Below the pieces are notes generated by a model. That model saw only the letters and a program-made list of their open reading frames with translations. It was not told the origin of the DNA and made no database searches. A program made the translations under genes and the position numbers. Positions 35,272 to 47,652 of a stretch of DNA of 64,000 bases are shown here, piece after piece. Within the stretch, counting starts at the first letter, position 1, and each line of letters starts with the position of its first letter. Source of the DNA: Sophora flavescens (taxonomy: Eukaryota > Streptophyta > Magnoliopsida > Fabales > Fabaceae); contig CM061070.1 of the NCBI GenBank assembly GCA_030762895.1, positions 105,859,054 to 105,923,053 on the forward strand. The letters run 5' to 3'.

Positions 35272-37806
35272 TTCTATACCTATCAATAGAGATGACGATA
35301 ATGTGGAAGAGATTGCGGTGGTCACGAACCTTATTTTAGCCTTCTTCGGTTCCTTTTAGTTGGTTTCTTTTCAAAAGCCTTCAAAACTTTTATAATGATC
35401 CACCTTTAATAAAATACTAAAGCCAGAAGCAGCACTGGCTGTAGAAGAATCTTGCACAAACACCTGTTGGCATTACAAACTATCTGTATTGATTTTACTA
35501 TTTTCTTCTTCATTTTCTTTTTTAATTTTTGAAAACAGATACGGTATTTCTCAAATTTTTGAAAATACCAAAAGATTGTTTTTATTATTTCTGAAAATGC
35601 ATTTTCACTAACTATCCTTCCATTTTTTCTTTGTCATAGTTGTTTATTGTAGGATTGTTCCATCTTCTTGTTAGCAATTTAAAATAAATACATATTTTAG
35701 CAAATGAAAATTGAAAATGTTTTTAGAAAGTAAACAGATCATTAGTGTGCGTTTGGACGGGTGATTTGAAAATTATAGGATATTTAAAATCCTAGTAAAT
35801 TGAATTGCTAGATTTAAATTCCATTCATTTTTTAAAAAAATTGTTTGGATAAAATAATTCTATTTTTTAAAAATTTTAAAATTTTTTGTTTGGATATAGA
35901 CATAGAGTAATTAAATAAAGGTAGGCTTAGGTGATGGTGGGCAGCGGCCGGTGGCACATTAGGTATGAGAAGGAATTTCAAAATACCAACCCATTTTGTA
36001 GTATTTCAAATTTATCAATTTTACCTTAAACCAAATATCATGTAAAATCCATTATTTTTTAAAATTCTTCATATTTATTACACAAACAAAGTATTTTACA
36101 TTAAAACATTTTAATTGTCTTCTTAAAATACTTCATCATCTACAAATGCCCCATCTAAAGGTTGGAATTTCCAAGTATGACAAGATATCATGAAATAATA
36201 GGAAGTAGAATGCTCGCATACTCGCTCAAACTTATTTCAATGAACGAGCTTGATAGTGTGGTAGTTTGTCACAATTTTGGATGCATCATAATGTAATAGT
36301 TGAAGAGATAAACTACATTATAGCGCGATGTTTGTGAAATGGATTTCCTGTTTTCTCATAACTGTAACAAATCATTGTCAAGAAAAGCTTTTTTGAGATG
36401 CAAAATGTTACTGAAAAATTTAACAAAATAAATTTTAACTATCATATCGGAAACAGTTTTTCTTGTAACTATAGAAGAGGCTGACCGATAGTTTGATTGT
36501 TGGTGGTAAAAAAAACTGAGTTCTCAAATGCATAGTTAATGTAGTTTGAGTAAAAGACCATAGAAGAAAGGAGGAGGAGGAAAAGAAGGATTCCAAAAAG
36601 GAAGGTTGTGCTTGACAACAGAGGCTCCCTAATATCCTTCTCAACAGAGTTGGGAAAAAAAACAAAGAACACTTAGCAGGGCATGGGAGGATATTCTGTG
36701 AAACTGTTGAGAAGGAAAATAAGCTATAAAATGCTTAAGTTCCTCTAATAAGGAAAATGCTTTTCTCCTTAAGGTATGTCTTTCATATGGAGTGTGGTAT
36801 ATTAAGAATAAACACTAATGACATGTATGTGTGCAATGTGTGGTGGTTGCTCCCATTCCGTAACTCACCTGTTCTTAAATTTCTTCTACTGCCAATTCAT
36901 TAATATAGCCAATGTGCTCAAATAACTCTTAACTAAAATTGAGGAAGAAATAATTGCAACACAAACTCCATTTAAACAATCACAAGATAAAACCTGTTAT
37001 TCAAGGTCTTGGCTTATAGGCCTGAATCTTATGGAGTATATAATCAAGAAAGGGATTATCCTGCTTCACAAACACATCATCAAAGACTGAATGGTCACAT
37101 AGAATGTCATATTCATCTCCAGGAACAACACAAGGAAAGCAGAAGGTTCACATGGGTCTCGAAAGGATAACAAGGAACAGAACCAAATCTAGGTAAGAGC
37201 ACAATATTTATAAGGTTTAACAACTTATCCTGATTGACAATATGGTTCATAATAATGTCTTGCATGTCCACCACATTCTTTATTTTTGTACTTATTGATA
37301 TGAAACTGTATACTAGAAGAGGAGTTGCTTTTGTCCAGTCTGTGCTGAAACTGCCATTTTATCCAGAAGTTGGTGGGAGGTCCTGTCATAGAACAGAAAA
37401 ACTGGAATGTAATGAAGACTGAAAAATGCAGCAAACAATATGCAATTGTAAACTAGGAAAATAGACAAAGGAAATAAACTAGAAACAGGTTGCTCTCTAG
37501 ACCAAGAGAACAATTATACCAGAATTTTCTCATCCCCCAAATGGAATTTTATGCGGAAGTTGGTAACTGGAATGTTTTATTCCAGGCAAACTATATTCCT
37601 GGGAATCACATTCCCGAGTATAGAGTTTTCCCATCTTCACATATGAGAACGGAGTTTTCTCAAGTCACTACTTTTATTTCCGAGAATCTTTAATATCTGG
37701 AAATAAATTTTTAAAACTTCTACCAAACATGAGAAACTTTTATTTCTCATGCCAACGTTCCTAGGAATGTTTTTTTTAACTTATAACAAACGCTACCTTA
37801 TAATCT
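35272..37806. other. Intergenic stretch downstream of VAL-like gene B
   Basis: It parallels 5869-7701 but has about 752 bp more between about 36389 and 37140. That block has no recognisable gene; its open frames (36435-36672) are leucine/phenylalanine-rich with no motif. AAAGC occurs at both block edges, and copy A keeps only one, which fits either a deletion in A by short direct repeats or an insertion in B. Confidence 0.45.
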
Positions 37807-40800
37807 TCATCCCTTTTGGTTGGTAATGATTCCCTCCCACACTTTAACAGTTGTCTCTCTCTCTTTCTTTTTGCTGCTGGCTTTTCTCCTCTCATATACT
37901 TTTATGCCAAGACTGCTTGGCCCATCCACCTCATCACCTTGGGCTACAATAGCAGTCTTATGCTCGGTTTGCCCACTCTGTTTCCTTCTGCTATAGACCT
38001 TTGTCACTATGGGCATATCACCCTGCCAGAATATAAATAAGGCATAAATCCCATGTCTATTTTGTTTTACTAATTAGGCACAACAAAAATTCCATAAAGT
38101 GATACAAATGTCAAGCAAGCATAACCTAAAGCAAATTGTCAAATAAGCAATTGCTAAATAATTCCAAAATTTTAATTTACACACCGATACTCAACCAAGT
38201 ATCACTAGCACATTGTGATGAAGTAACAATGTTAGCTTCAACAGATAAATTATAGAGTTGCATATCATCAATATGTTTACAACTGCTTGTTATTCATAGG
38301 GGTGATTGCCTAGCAGAAAATCTCAGCACAACTTTAGCAACTATTACTGTAAAATGCTTTATTATAGGATATTTTATTGTTATTCCGTTAGAGAAAATAA
38401 AGATACTTGGGAATAAAAAAACTGGTTCTTTGGTAATTCTACTGCAATCTGTGTCAGACTTCAAATTCAGATGTGCAATTTTTGACATGATACTCATGTA
38501 CTATAAGTTTTCATTACTGCAGAAAGCTTATATGTAACACCCGAAAAAAAAAAAAAAGTCAAAACTCAAACCACACAACTGTTATTATATGAAGAAAGAA
38601 AGTAAAGGGTCAAAGATTTAGCTTTGTTTGTGCTTTAGACATATATTTATCACTGCATCTCTTGTGTCTTAGCCTTCTAGAAATATGCAAACACAAACTC
38701 TAAAATTAAAATTTATAAATAAAATCACTGAATCTAACTACATAGCAGAAAACTATCCAAATCAGCTGCAGCTTTAAAACTAGAAGAGGACACTTATCAG
38801 TGATGAAAAATGAAAACTAATATATGTCTGACAACCAGCAAAGGACTAATATATTCAATTTGGCATATCCATACTATGTGTAGCTGTTATGCGAAGCTTT
38901 AAACCTTAAACAAGGTGTGTGATTTTTCTTTACGACAACTGTATATTTCCAAAGGCTGGTGACATTGACCACCTCACTACAACCTATCTTACGGCTCATA
39001 ACATTGCACATGGTATCAATTTGAGAAAATCTCCCATGCTTCAACAATTTGCTTTATTTATTGAGAATTGGTTCTCACAAGTCACAGATAAGTAATTCAT
39101 CTAGTTATTGATCAATACCTTCGATGCTGGTGGATCGTCCTTCTTTTTAGTTGCCATAAGGAGTTTGCCCTCTGGTTCAATTCGATAAAATTTTACTGAA
39201 ACAACAAAGTATGAAACAAATTATTAATTTCCCATATTTATATATATAAACAAACATACAAGAGCAAAAATGAAATAAGATCCATGAAATCAATGGGACA
39301 AAAATCCTGAGCAAGGATTATTACTGAAATTATCATAAGTAGTATTATTGTGACTAAAAATGCAGAGCCAAAGAAGCATCTTTAAACAAAAGTAATTGTC
39401 ATTTTAATTAGTACCATAGATAAGTTTACAACAGCAGTAATAAAAAATTTACTGATATAATCAAATGTGTCAAGTGTAATTAAGAAGCCAAGTGCTAATT
39501 CTATGGGATTTGACTGCTCTAACTTGAGAAAGTCTCTAAAGTGAGAAAGTAAGGATACATCCATCCTTAAATTGTTAAATGCATAAAGATCTTAACCTAT
39601 TAAAAATGACCCAAGAGTAAATACTCTCTTGCTTTGTTACTTTAGAAATTTTCCCACTTTAAGAGAGCCAAATTCATTTCTATGAGACTTGGGAGATTAC
39701 CTCTATCACCAGGTTGCCAATCCCATGAGGTTATATAATGTCTAAGCCCTTCTAGGACATACATCCTGCCTTTGGAGTTGACCCAATAGCGGTAATTCAA
39801 ATTCCAAATTTTCCCTGCGGTATCTTGGACTTCAAGGGTAACTCCTTTTGGCTCATTAAGTTTTGGTAGATAAGCCTGGTCCATGGAAATTATTAATTAA
39901 TTCATGCTCAAAACTTTACATTGATGGCAAAAATTCAATAACACCAGCATCTCAAGGAAATTTAAAACCTTACAAAAATCAACAACTTTAAAATGAACAA
40001 ATCAAGAAGTCATGCATTGTCCATACAAAAACATATCATCTTCACTATAAATATCAAAATACTTCCTTACTCTCCTACTCTACCCAGTAATTGTAATTTG
40101 AGTACAAGGGCAAGAGGTGGACAAGATCATCAATATGGTTACAATGAATGGAAACAATAATAAACCAAAAAGAGAATACTTGAAATTGACCTTGGAGTTG
40201 TTCAACCGAAGAATATCTTTAAGAGAAATGTCAGTGACACATTCTCTAACTCTCTCTTTCCAACACACTCTCTCTTACTGGTTGAAATTCAATATGTTTG
40301 AAAATCACGTGGGTCCTACAAAATTCAAGTGAGAACATGAATTAGTGGGACTCATTTCCAAAATAATGGGACTCACATGAATTTTAACCATTAAGAGAGA
40401 ATGTGTTTGAAATAGAGTGTTAAAAAGTGTCTTTGCAAACATTTTTCTATTTATAAATCCCCTTGAACCCATTAAACAAAATTAAAGTTGGAAACCCTCG
40501 CCGAGTAACAATTGTCCTGACTAAATAAGCCAACTCAAACTTTGCACCTAATATGATATGTGTGTGAGGGATTTCCAAAATATGGAAGTCCAACAGCACC
40601 AAAATTGAAGAGGCTTGAGCTCCATGATCAACATAGGAATGGCAGAGAGCCAACTTTTGATCAAGGTCCCATGCTTAGCGTTGAGTACTCCATTCATCAA
40701 AGGATACATGCATGAAAGGTTGTATCCCTTCATTCAAATCAAGGAAAAGTTGTTTTCTTTTCACCAAGAGGCATGAGTTGGTCTATAAATATAATCACTC

Positions 40801-43800
40801 ATCCGTGCAGAAAACAATCCGAACTTTGGCCAAGTTTCCACACCCAAACCACTTCTTTTCTTTCCTTATGCATAGGAAGAATTAAGAAAACTATTGTTCT
40901 GTAAATTGCCGTTGACGATACGTTTGATGTTGGTGTGCAAATCATGTCAATGTTTGACCATTGTCACTACAAAAAAAAATCATTTTAGCGACTAAGCATT
41001 TAGTGACCAACATAATCGGTCGCTAAATATGGAATTTGGTCACTAAATATAAAAAATTGGTCACTAAATTGGTCCCTAAACCATTTAGCGACCACCAAAT
41101 GATTTAGCGACTAGGCATTCTGCTACCACGTCTGGTGGTCGCTAAATCCGTCGCTAAATGGTTTAGCGACCAAATTTTCATATTTAGCGACCGAATTTGG
41201 TGGTCACTAAACACATCTTTTTTGTAGTGTGTATCCCGAAGGGGATTCATAGGTACACCCTATTGTATCTGGTCATGATAGAAACTGGTGGGGGCAAATC
41301 GAACTAGAAGTCTAGTGTCCGCACATCTTGCACATTACCTTTGTTATTTGGATATACCTATGTTTGTTGCATCTCATTAGTCTTCACATGGCTGCTTCAA
41401 GAAAAACTCTACTCCTGGTATGAAAAGAAACTCTACTGTTGGAGCAACTTTGGTTGGGATTTTTTTTAGGGTTTATTGTCATCTGTCGCACGAAATACTT
41501 TGTCTCCTTACTTTTTAGTAATATATTGTTATTTCTTCCAATAAAAAACAAAACTAAACTCACCTGCATACATACTTTGCACTATACAAGTGAATAATGC
41601 AAGAAATTATGATCAAACACCCAGGCATAAACCAGTGATTTAGATATAGGGAAATAACTAATGGCAGGAAAAGTTGTTTTCCGTACAAACGAGTACAAAA
41701 TCAGGTTAGGCAAGAGTATAGAACCAGGTCGGCCCACCCGAATTTATTCCGGACTGCATATTTTTATGTCCGGACTAATCTTATGTCGGACTAGAGGACC
41801 ATCGGCCCAAATCATCCCTAAATATATAAAAAAAATTAATAAGTAAATTAAACTATAATTTTCAATTTTAGTAGTGGCTTGCTTTTGCCAACAATAGGAG
41901 GAAGAATTCTTTACACACATAAAGTTGTTTTCAGTGGGTGGTTATTACTAGAGTTATCAATTTTAGTTCGGTCTGATGGGATCACCCGAACAGCCTATAA
42001 CAAGGGCCGAGCTGAGCTGCTCAAATTCCATTCCAAAAAAATAAAAATGATCTTATTTGGCTAAGCCATATTAGCTCGATTGGTAAATTTGTCTCTGGTC
42101 GTGTTGGCTGATTTTTTAAGACTTGCTTGATAACTTAATAAATCAAACATTGCAGAGCAGGCCTAAACCACTAATCCACCCCACGGTCTCAACTCTCCAG
42201 TCCCCTTACAACCAACACTATCCAACCTAAGTCATGCAACACTCTCCAAAAAGATAAAATGAAAGGTAGAAACACTCTTCTCTCCCTCTTGATCTTGGTT
42301 GGAAGTTGAACCCTTGGAGGTTCCCAAATAGATATTTTGACCAGGTCAAATTGTTGCTTGCAAGGATTTCAAAATTTTACTGCATGCTACCTTCTTAGCT
42401 TTTTTCATACTCGCGGAACCCGCATAGGTATACTTGTGAATAAGCCCATTAGTATGTAGGATTCTAACAAAAGTACCAACATTAGTGCATGACATGGTCT
42501 TTTCCATCATATAATTTTATTTTTGGCATAGTTCGTTCAGCTCTGTGATTAGATGGACTTTTAATGTTTCAAGTGTGATAAGGGAAGACAAAAGAGTTTG
42601 TTTGCTTTGCATCACAACCTCCTTATTCTATCATGAATCAACAATAATTTCTTTATCTAGTGACTTTATATTGGCCCCAAGTACCTTTCAACAATTCAAA
42701 CAATCGTGGGTCTTGTTGCATGTTCTAGTTTATCATCATATCACAAAACAAGACTACACTAAAAAACTCATGAGTAGACTTGCTAGATTACGAGCTTACT
42801 CTACAACCCTAATTTGACAGCTCTAGCACGACCAAGAAATTCTAAACATGAAATAAAAAATTAAGGTTTTAGATTAAGATTATAATCTTGCAAGCTTACT
42901 CCCGAGTTTTGATGTGTATTCATGTTTTTTGATATGGTGATCAACTACAACATGCATCAAGATCCATGATTGTTTATATTAATTGTTGACAGATACTTGG
43001 ATACATTTAAAGTCTCTATCTGGAGAAATTCTTGTTGATTCATGATACAATAAGGAGGTTTTGATGCAAAGCATAAAGCCTGTTTTGTACCTCCTTATCA
43101 CACTTGAAACATTGAAGGTCCATCTAATCAAAGAGTTGAACGAAATTTACCAAAAAGAAAATTATATAATGGAAAAAACATTTCCTGCACCAAAGATGTT
43201 ATTTTTATTAGATTCGATGTACATGCTAATGGGCTTATTCACAAGTATACCTATGCAGGTTCTCTTGATATGAAAAAAGCCAAGAAGGTAGGCTGCAATG
43301 AAATTTTGAAGTCCTTGCAGGAAACACTTTGACTTGGCCAAAATATCTATTTGGGCACCTCAAGGGTTCAACCTCCAGTCAAGACCAAGAGGGAGAGAAG
43401 AACGTTTCTGCTTTGCATTTTGTCGTTTTGGAGAGTGTTGCATGACTTAGGAGGGATAATGTCACACGATAGTGGACTGGAGAATAGAGACCATGGAGTG
43501 GATTAGGCCTGCTTTGTAATGTTTTATTTATTAAGTTTTCAAGCCAACCTAAAAAAATTGACCAACACGACCCAAGATAGATTGGCCCAGTTCGACTCTA
43601 ATTACGAGTTCTTTGGGGGAGCCCATCAGACTAGAATAAAGTTGACCACTCTAGTAATAACCATCCACCAAAATTACTTTGTGGGTTAAAAATTCTTCCT
43701 CCCATTGTTGCCAAAAACAAGTCACACCTAGCATTTTATTTCTTGTATGCATACATAATAAAACATTATTTTGTTTAAATTTTAAAAAAAAGTTATTTAA

Positions 43801-46800
43801 AATATTCTAGAAATATGGTTTTTGTTATATAACTTTTTTATAAATTAGAAAGTATTTATTTGGTTAGAATTATAAAAATACTTTCTTATTTTCTTTCTCC
43901 TCTTTTACAATAGGTTTTTTTAGAGGATAGAAAATGCATTATTTTTATAAAAAGCTAACCAAACAATCATGTAAATGTTAAATAAAAGTTATTTCTTTCT
44001 AAAAAAATATTTTTTTGTTAAAAAAATGGAACAAACAGACCCAAAGAAACCCTCTAACCAAAACATTTGCAAAAACCACCAGAGAAGCTAACAAGATAAT
44101 GGACAAATCTAGTGTTAAAATATTTGTGTTACGCTATAACCAAATACTACTATTGCCAGCATAGCATACTTACCAAGATAGTTGCTCTCTCTCTCTCCCT
44201 CCCTCCATCCCTCCCTCATCAAAACTAAGTAACAAATGGAAATATACAGTTAATAAGGAAATATGGAAGACCCAATGATCTTCATAGAAAGGAAAATGAT
44301 TTTTCAAATCGAAGTGTTTCTTGTAAAGACATATTTGCACAATCCAAAATGAAATGGTGTATGCATGACATCTCAATTTTTTCCCACTCCCTTTTCAAAT
44401 ATCTTGAGACTAAAAAGGAAGAGATTTTTTTTTTATGTGGGATCCACCACATACTTTCTCTCCTCCCTCTCTTTTCTTCGTTACCAAACAATGGAACTCT
44501 AATTTCTCTCTCACACTTATTTCTTCTTCACTTCATTCTCTCATAAATCCACCAAAACAAACAAAGTATTAATGCTTTCCTTCTTCCCCCCAACCCACAC
44601 TTATCCATTAGTAATAACTAGAGTTGTCAAATTGGACCGTCTGACTGGGCTGGAGTATAAAATAAGCTGCCCAACCGAATTTATTTCGGACTGCAGATTT
44701 TGATGTCCGGCCTGACCCTATGTCAGATTAACAGCCTAACGACATAAATCACCCCTCATTACAAAAAATAGTTCAATAAGTAAATTAAACTATAATTCTC
44801 AATTTTAGTTGTGGCATGCTTTTGCCAACAATGGGAGGAAGATTTCTTTACACACATAAAGTTGTTTTCGATGGGTGGTTGTTACTAGAATTGTAAATTT
44901 TAGTCTTGTCTGATGAGCTCACCCGAACAACCTATAATTAGGGTCCAGCTTATGACACCCGGGGCTGAAGAGGACGGGGAGTGGTCACCAGTGCAAGAAG
45001 ACACGAACAAGGAGCGGCTCCTGGTAGGCTTCTAGGCATAGGGACATATGGATGAACCAATTACACATCAGAATGAGAGGGATCCTGAGACTGTGTAGGT
45101 ATGTGACTATACTGTTGAGAAAGACTTATATGAATTGATTGGTACTACCTATACTAACAAGATGCATCTTCTTTTTGGGAGTCCATCACTTAAGAACTCC
45201 ACAGTTAAGCGTGCTTGACTTGGAGTGGTTCTGGGATGGGTGACCTCCTGGGAAGTTTTCCCAGGAAGCGCGTGAGTGAGGACAAATCACGCTGAAAAGA
45301 CCCATGTTGGTTTGTGGGGATAGTCGTCAATCCATAATGCAGCCTAGGACGTTAGAAATGGTATCAGAGCGACACCTCCCCAGTACGGTGTGGTTTGAGA
45401 CTGTGTAGGTATGAGACTATACAGTTGAGAAAGGTTTATATGAATTGATTGGTACTACCTATACTAACAAGATGCATCTTCTTTTCGGGAGCCCATCACT
45501 TAAGAACTCCATAGTTAGGCGTGCTTGACTTGGAGCAATTTTGGAATGGGTGACCTCCTTGGAAGTTTTCCCAGGAAGCGTGTGAGTGAGGACAAAACAC
45601 GCTGAAAAGACCCGTGTTGAAAGAAATATGCCAAAAGTAAAATTATATGATGGAAAAAATCATGCCCTTCATCAATGTTGTTACTTTCATTAGAATCGAT
45701 GTACATGTTAATAGGCTTATTCACAAGTATACCTATGTGGGTTCTACTGATATGAAATAGCCAAGAAGGTAGATTGCAGCAAAATTTTGAAGTCCTTGCA
45801 AGAAACACTTTGACTTGGTCAAAATATCTATTTGGGCACTCTAATGGATCAACTTCCAGTCAAGACCAAGAGGGAGAGAATAGCGTTTCTGCCTTACATT
45901 TTGTCGTTTTGGAGAGTTTTAATTTGCATGACTTAGGAGGGATAGTGTAGCACGTTAATGGACTGGAGAGTGGAGATCGTGGAGTGGATTAGTGAAATGG
46001 GCATGCTTTACAATGTTTGATTTATTGAGTTATCAAGCTAGTCTAAACAAATTGACTAGCACGACTCGAGGCAGATTGGCCAGTCGGGCTAATTGAGCTA
46101 AGCCAAATAGGACAAATTTTATTCAGGTTGGAATTTGAGTAGCCTAGCTCGACCCTAATTACGAGCTCTTCGGGTGAACCCATCAAACTGGATTGAAGTT
46201 GACAATTCTAGTAGTAACCACCAACTAAAAAGTACTTTGCGTGGGTAAAAACTTCTTCCTCCCATTATTGGCAAAAGCAAGTCATTCCTAGCATTCTAAT
46301 TATTGTATTCATACATAATAAAGCATACAGTTGTTTAAATTAAAAAAAATATAATTTAAAATATTCCCAAAAATGATTTTTGTTATATATCTTTTATATA
46401 AATTAGAAACTATTTGTTTGGTTAGAATTATAAACATACTTTCTTATTTTCTTTATCCTCTTTTGCAAAAGCTTTTATTTAGAGGATAGAAAATGTATTA
46501 TTTTTATAAAAATCTAACCAAACACTCATGTAAATATTAAATATGACTTTTTCTTAAAAATCATTTTTTTTGTTAAAAAAATGAAACAAACAGATCTAAA
46601 TATATCCTCTAACCAAAACATTAGTAGAAACCCACAGGAAGCTAACAAGATAACGGGTAAAATCTAGTGTTAAAATACTTGTGTTGTTAAAATACTTGTG
46701 TTGCGCTCTAACCAAATGCTACTGTTGACAGCATAACACACTTTTCCAAGGAAGTTCATCAGAGGCGGAAAGAAGGGGGCGGAGGGCTGCCATGGCTCCC

Positions 46801-46811
46801 TCTCCCCAAGT

Positions 46812-46895
<84 letters not shown>

Positions 46896-47577
46896 ATTTG
46901 ACTCTCATGGCCAAAAAGAATAATAATTGACTCATCAATTACAACAGGTATAATTTTAAACACTTTTATTTTCAATTTTTCAATTGTGTGATTTTGGTCC
47001 CTCAAAAATTTTATTTGCACATTTGGTCCCTCAGCTTTTTCAATTGTGCGATTTTGGTCCCTCAAAAATTTAAGTGCACATTTAGTCCTCTAATTTGTCG
47101 AATTGTGTAAAATCAGTCCTTCCGTCCATGACTAGTCAATGTGCAATTAAATTTTTGAGGAACCAAAATCGCACAATTTTAAAAGTTGAGGGATGAAATG
47201 TGCAATTAAAATTTTTGAGGGACCAAAATCGCACAATTGATAAAATTGAGGGACCAAAAGTGCAATTAAAATTTTTGAGGGACCAAAATCGTACAATTGA
47301 AAATGTTGAGGGACCAAAAGTGCAATTAAGCCTAGTTGATTTTACTCCATGAAATGTGTCGTGCACAATTAAAGAAATGAAAGTTTTAGGTATATATCAA
47401 AGTTGACTGCAGATCTATTTGAGTAATTTATATTATATTAAGTTGTTAACCATATATCAAATTTGTATCATATAATTTGCTCTTATATAGTAGTTAATTT
47501 TTTATTATTATTTCATGTTATTTAAATTAGATTTTGGCCACCCTCATTTAGATTTTCCGGCTCCGCCCCTGGAGTTC

Positions 47578-47652
<75 letters not shown>

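Larger units (their letters stand above)
41690..46745. repeat. Nested inverted and direct repeat complex in intron 6 of gene B
   Basis: A segment at about 41.69-42.55 kb recurs as its reverse complement at about 43.08-43.69 kb and again at about 45.61-46.29 kb. Shared markers include TATTCACAAGTATACCTATG, CAAAATATCTATTTGGG and CAAGACCAAGAGGGAGAGA. The last two copies, with their right flanks (to about 44.17 and 46.745 kb), form diverged direct repeats of about 1.1 kb. A piece at about 44.62-44.95 kb is in the first orientation. The Cassandra element separates the last inverted pair. No intact coding region is seen in the repeat; its family is unknown. Confidence 0.7.
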
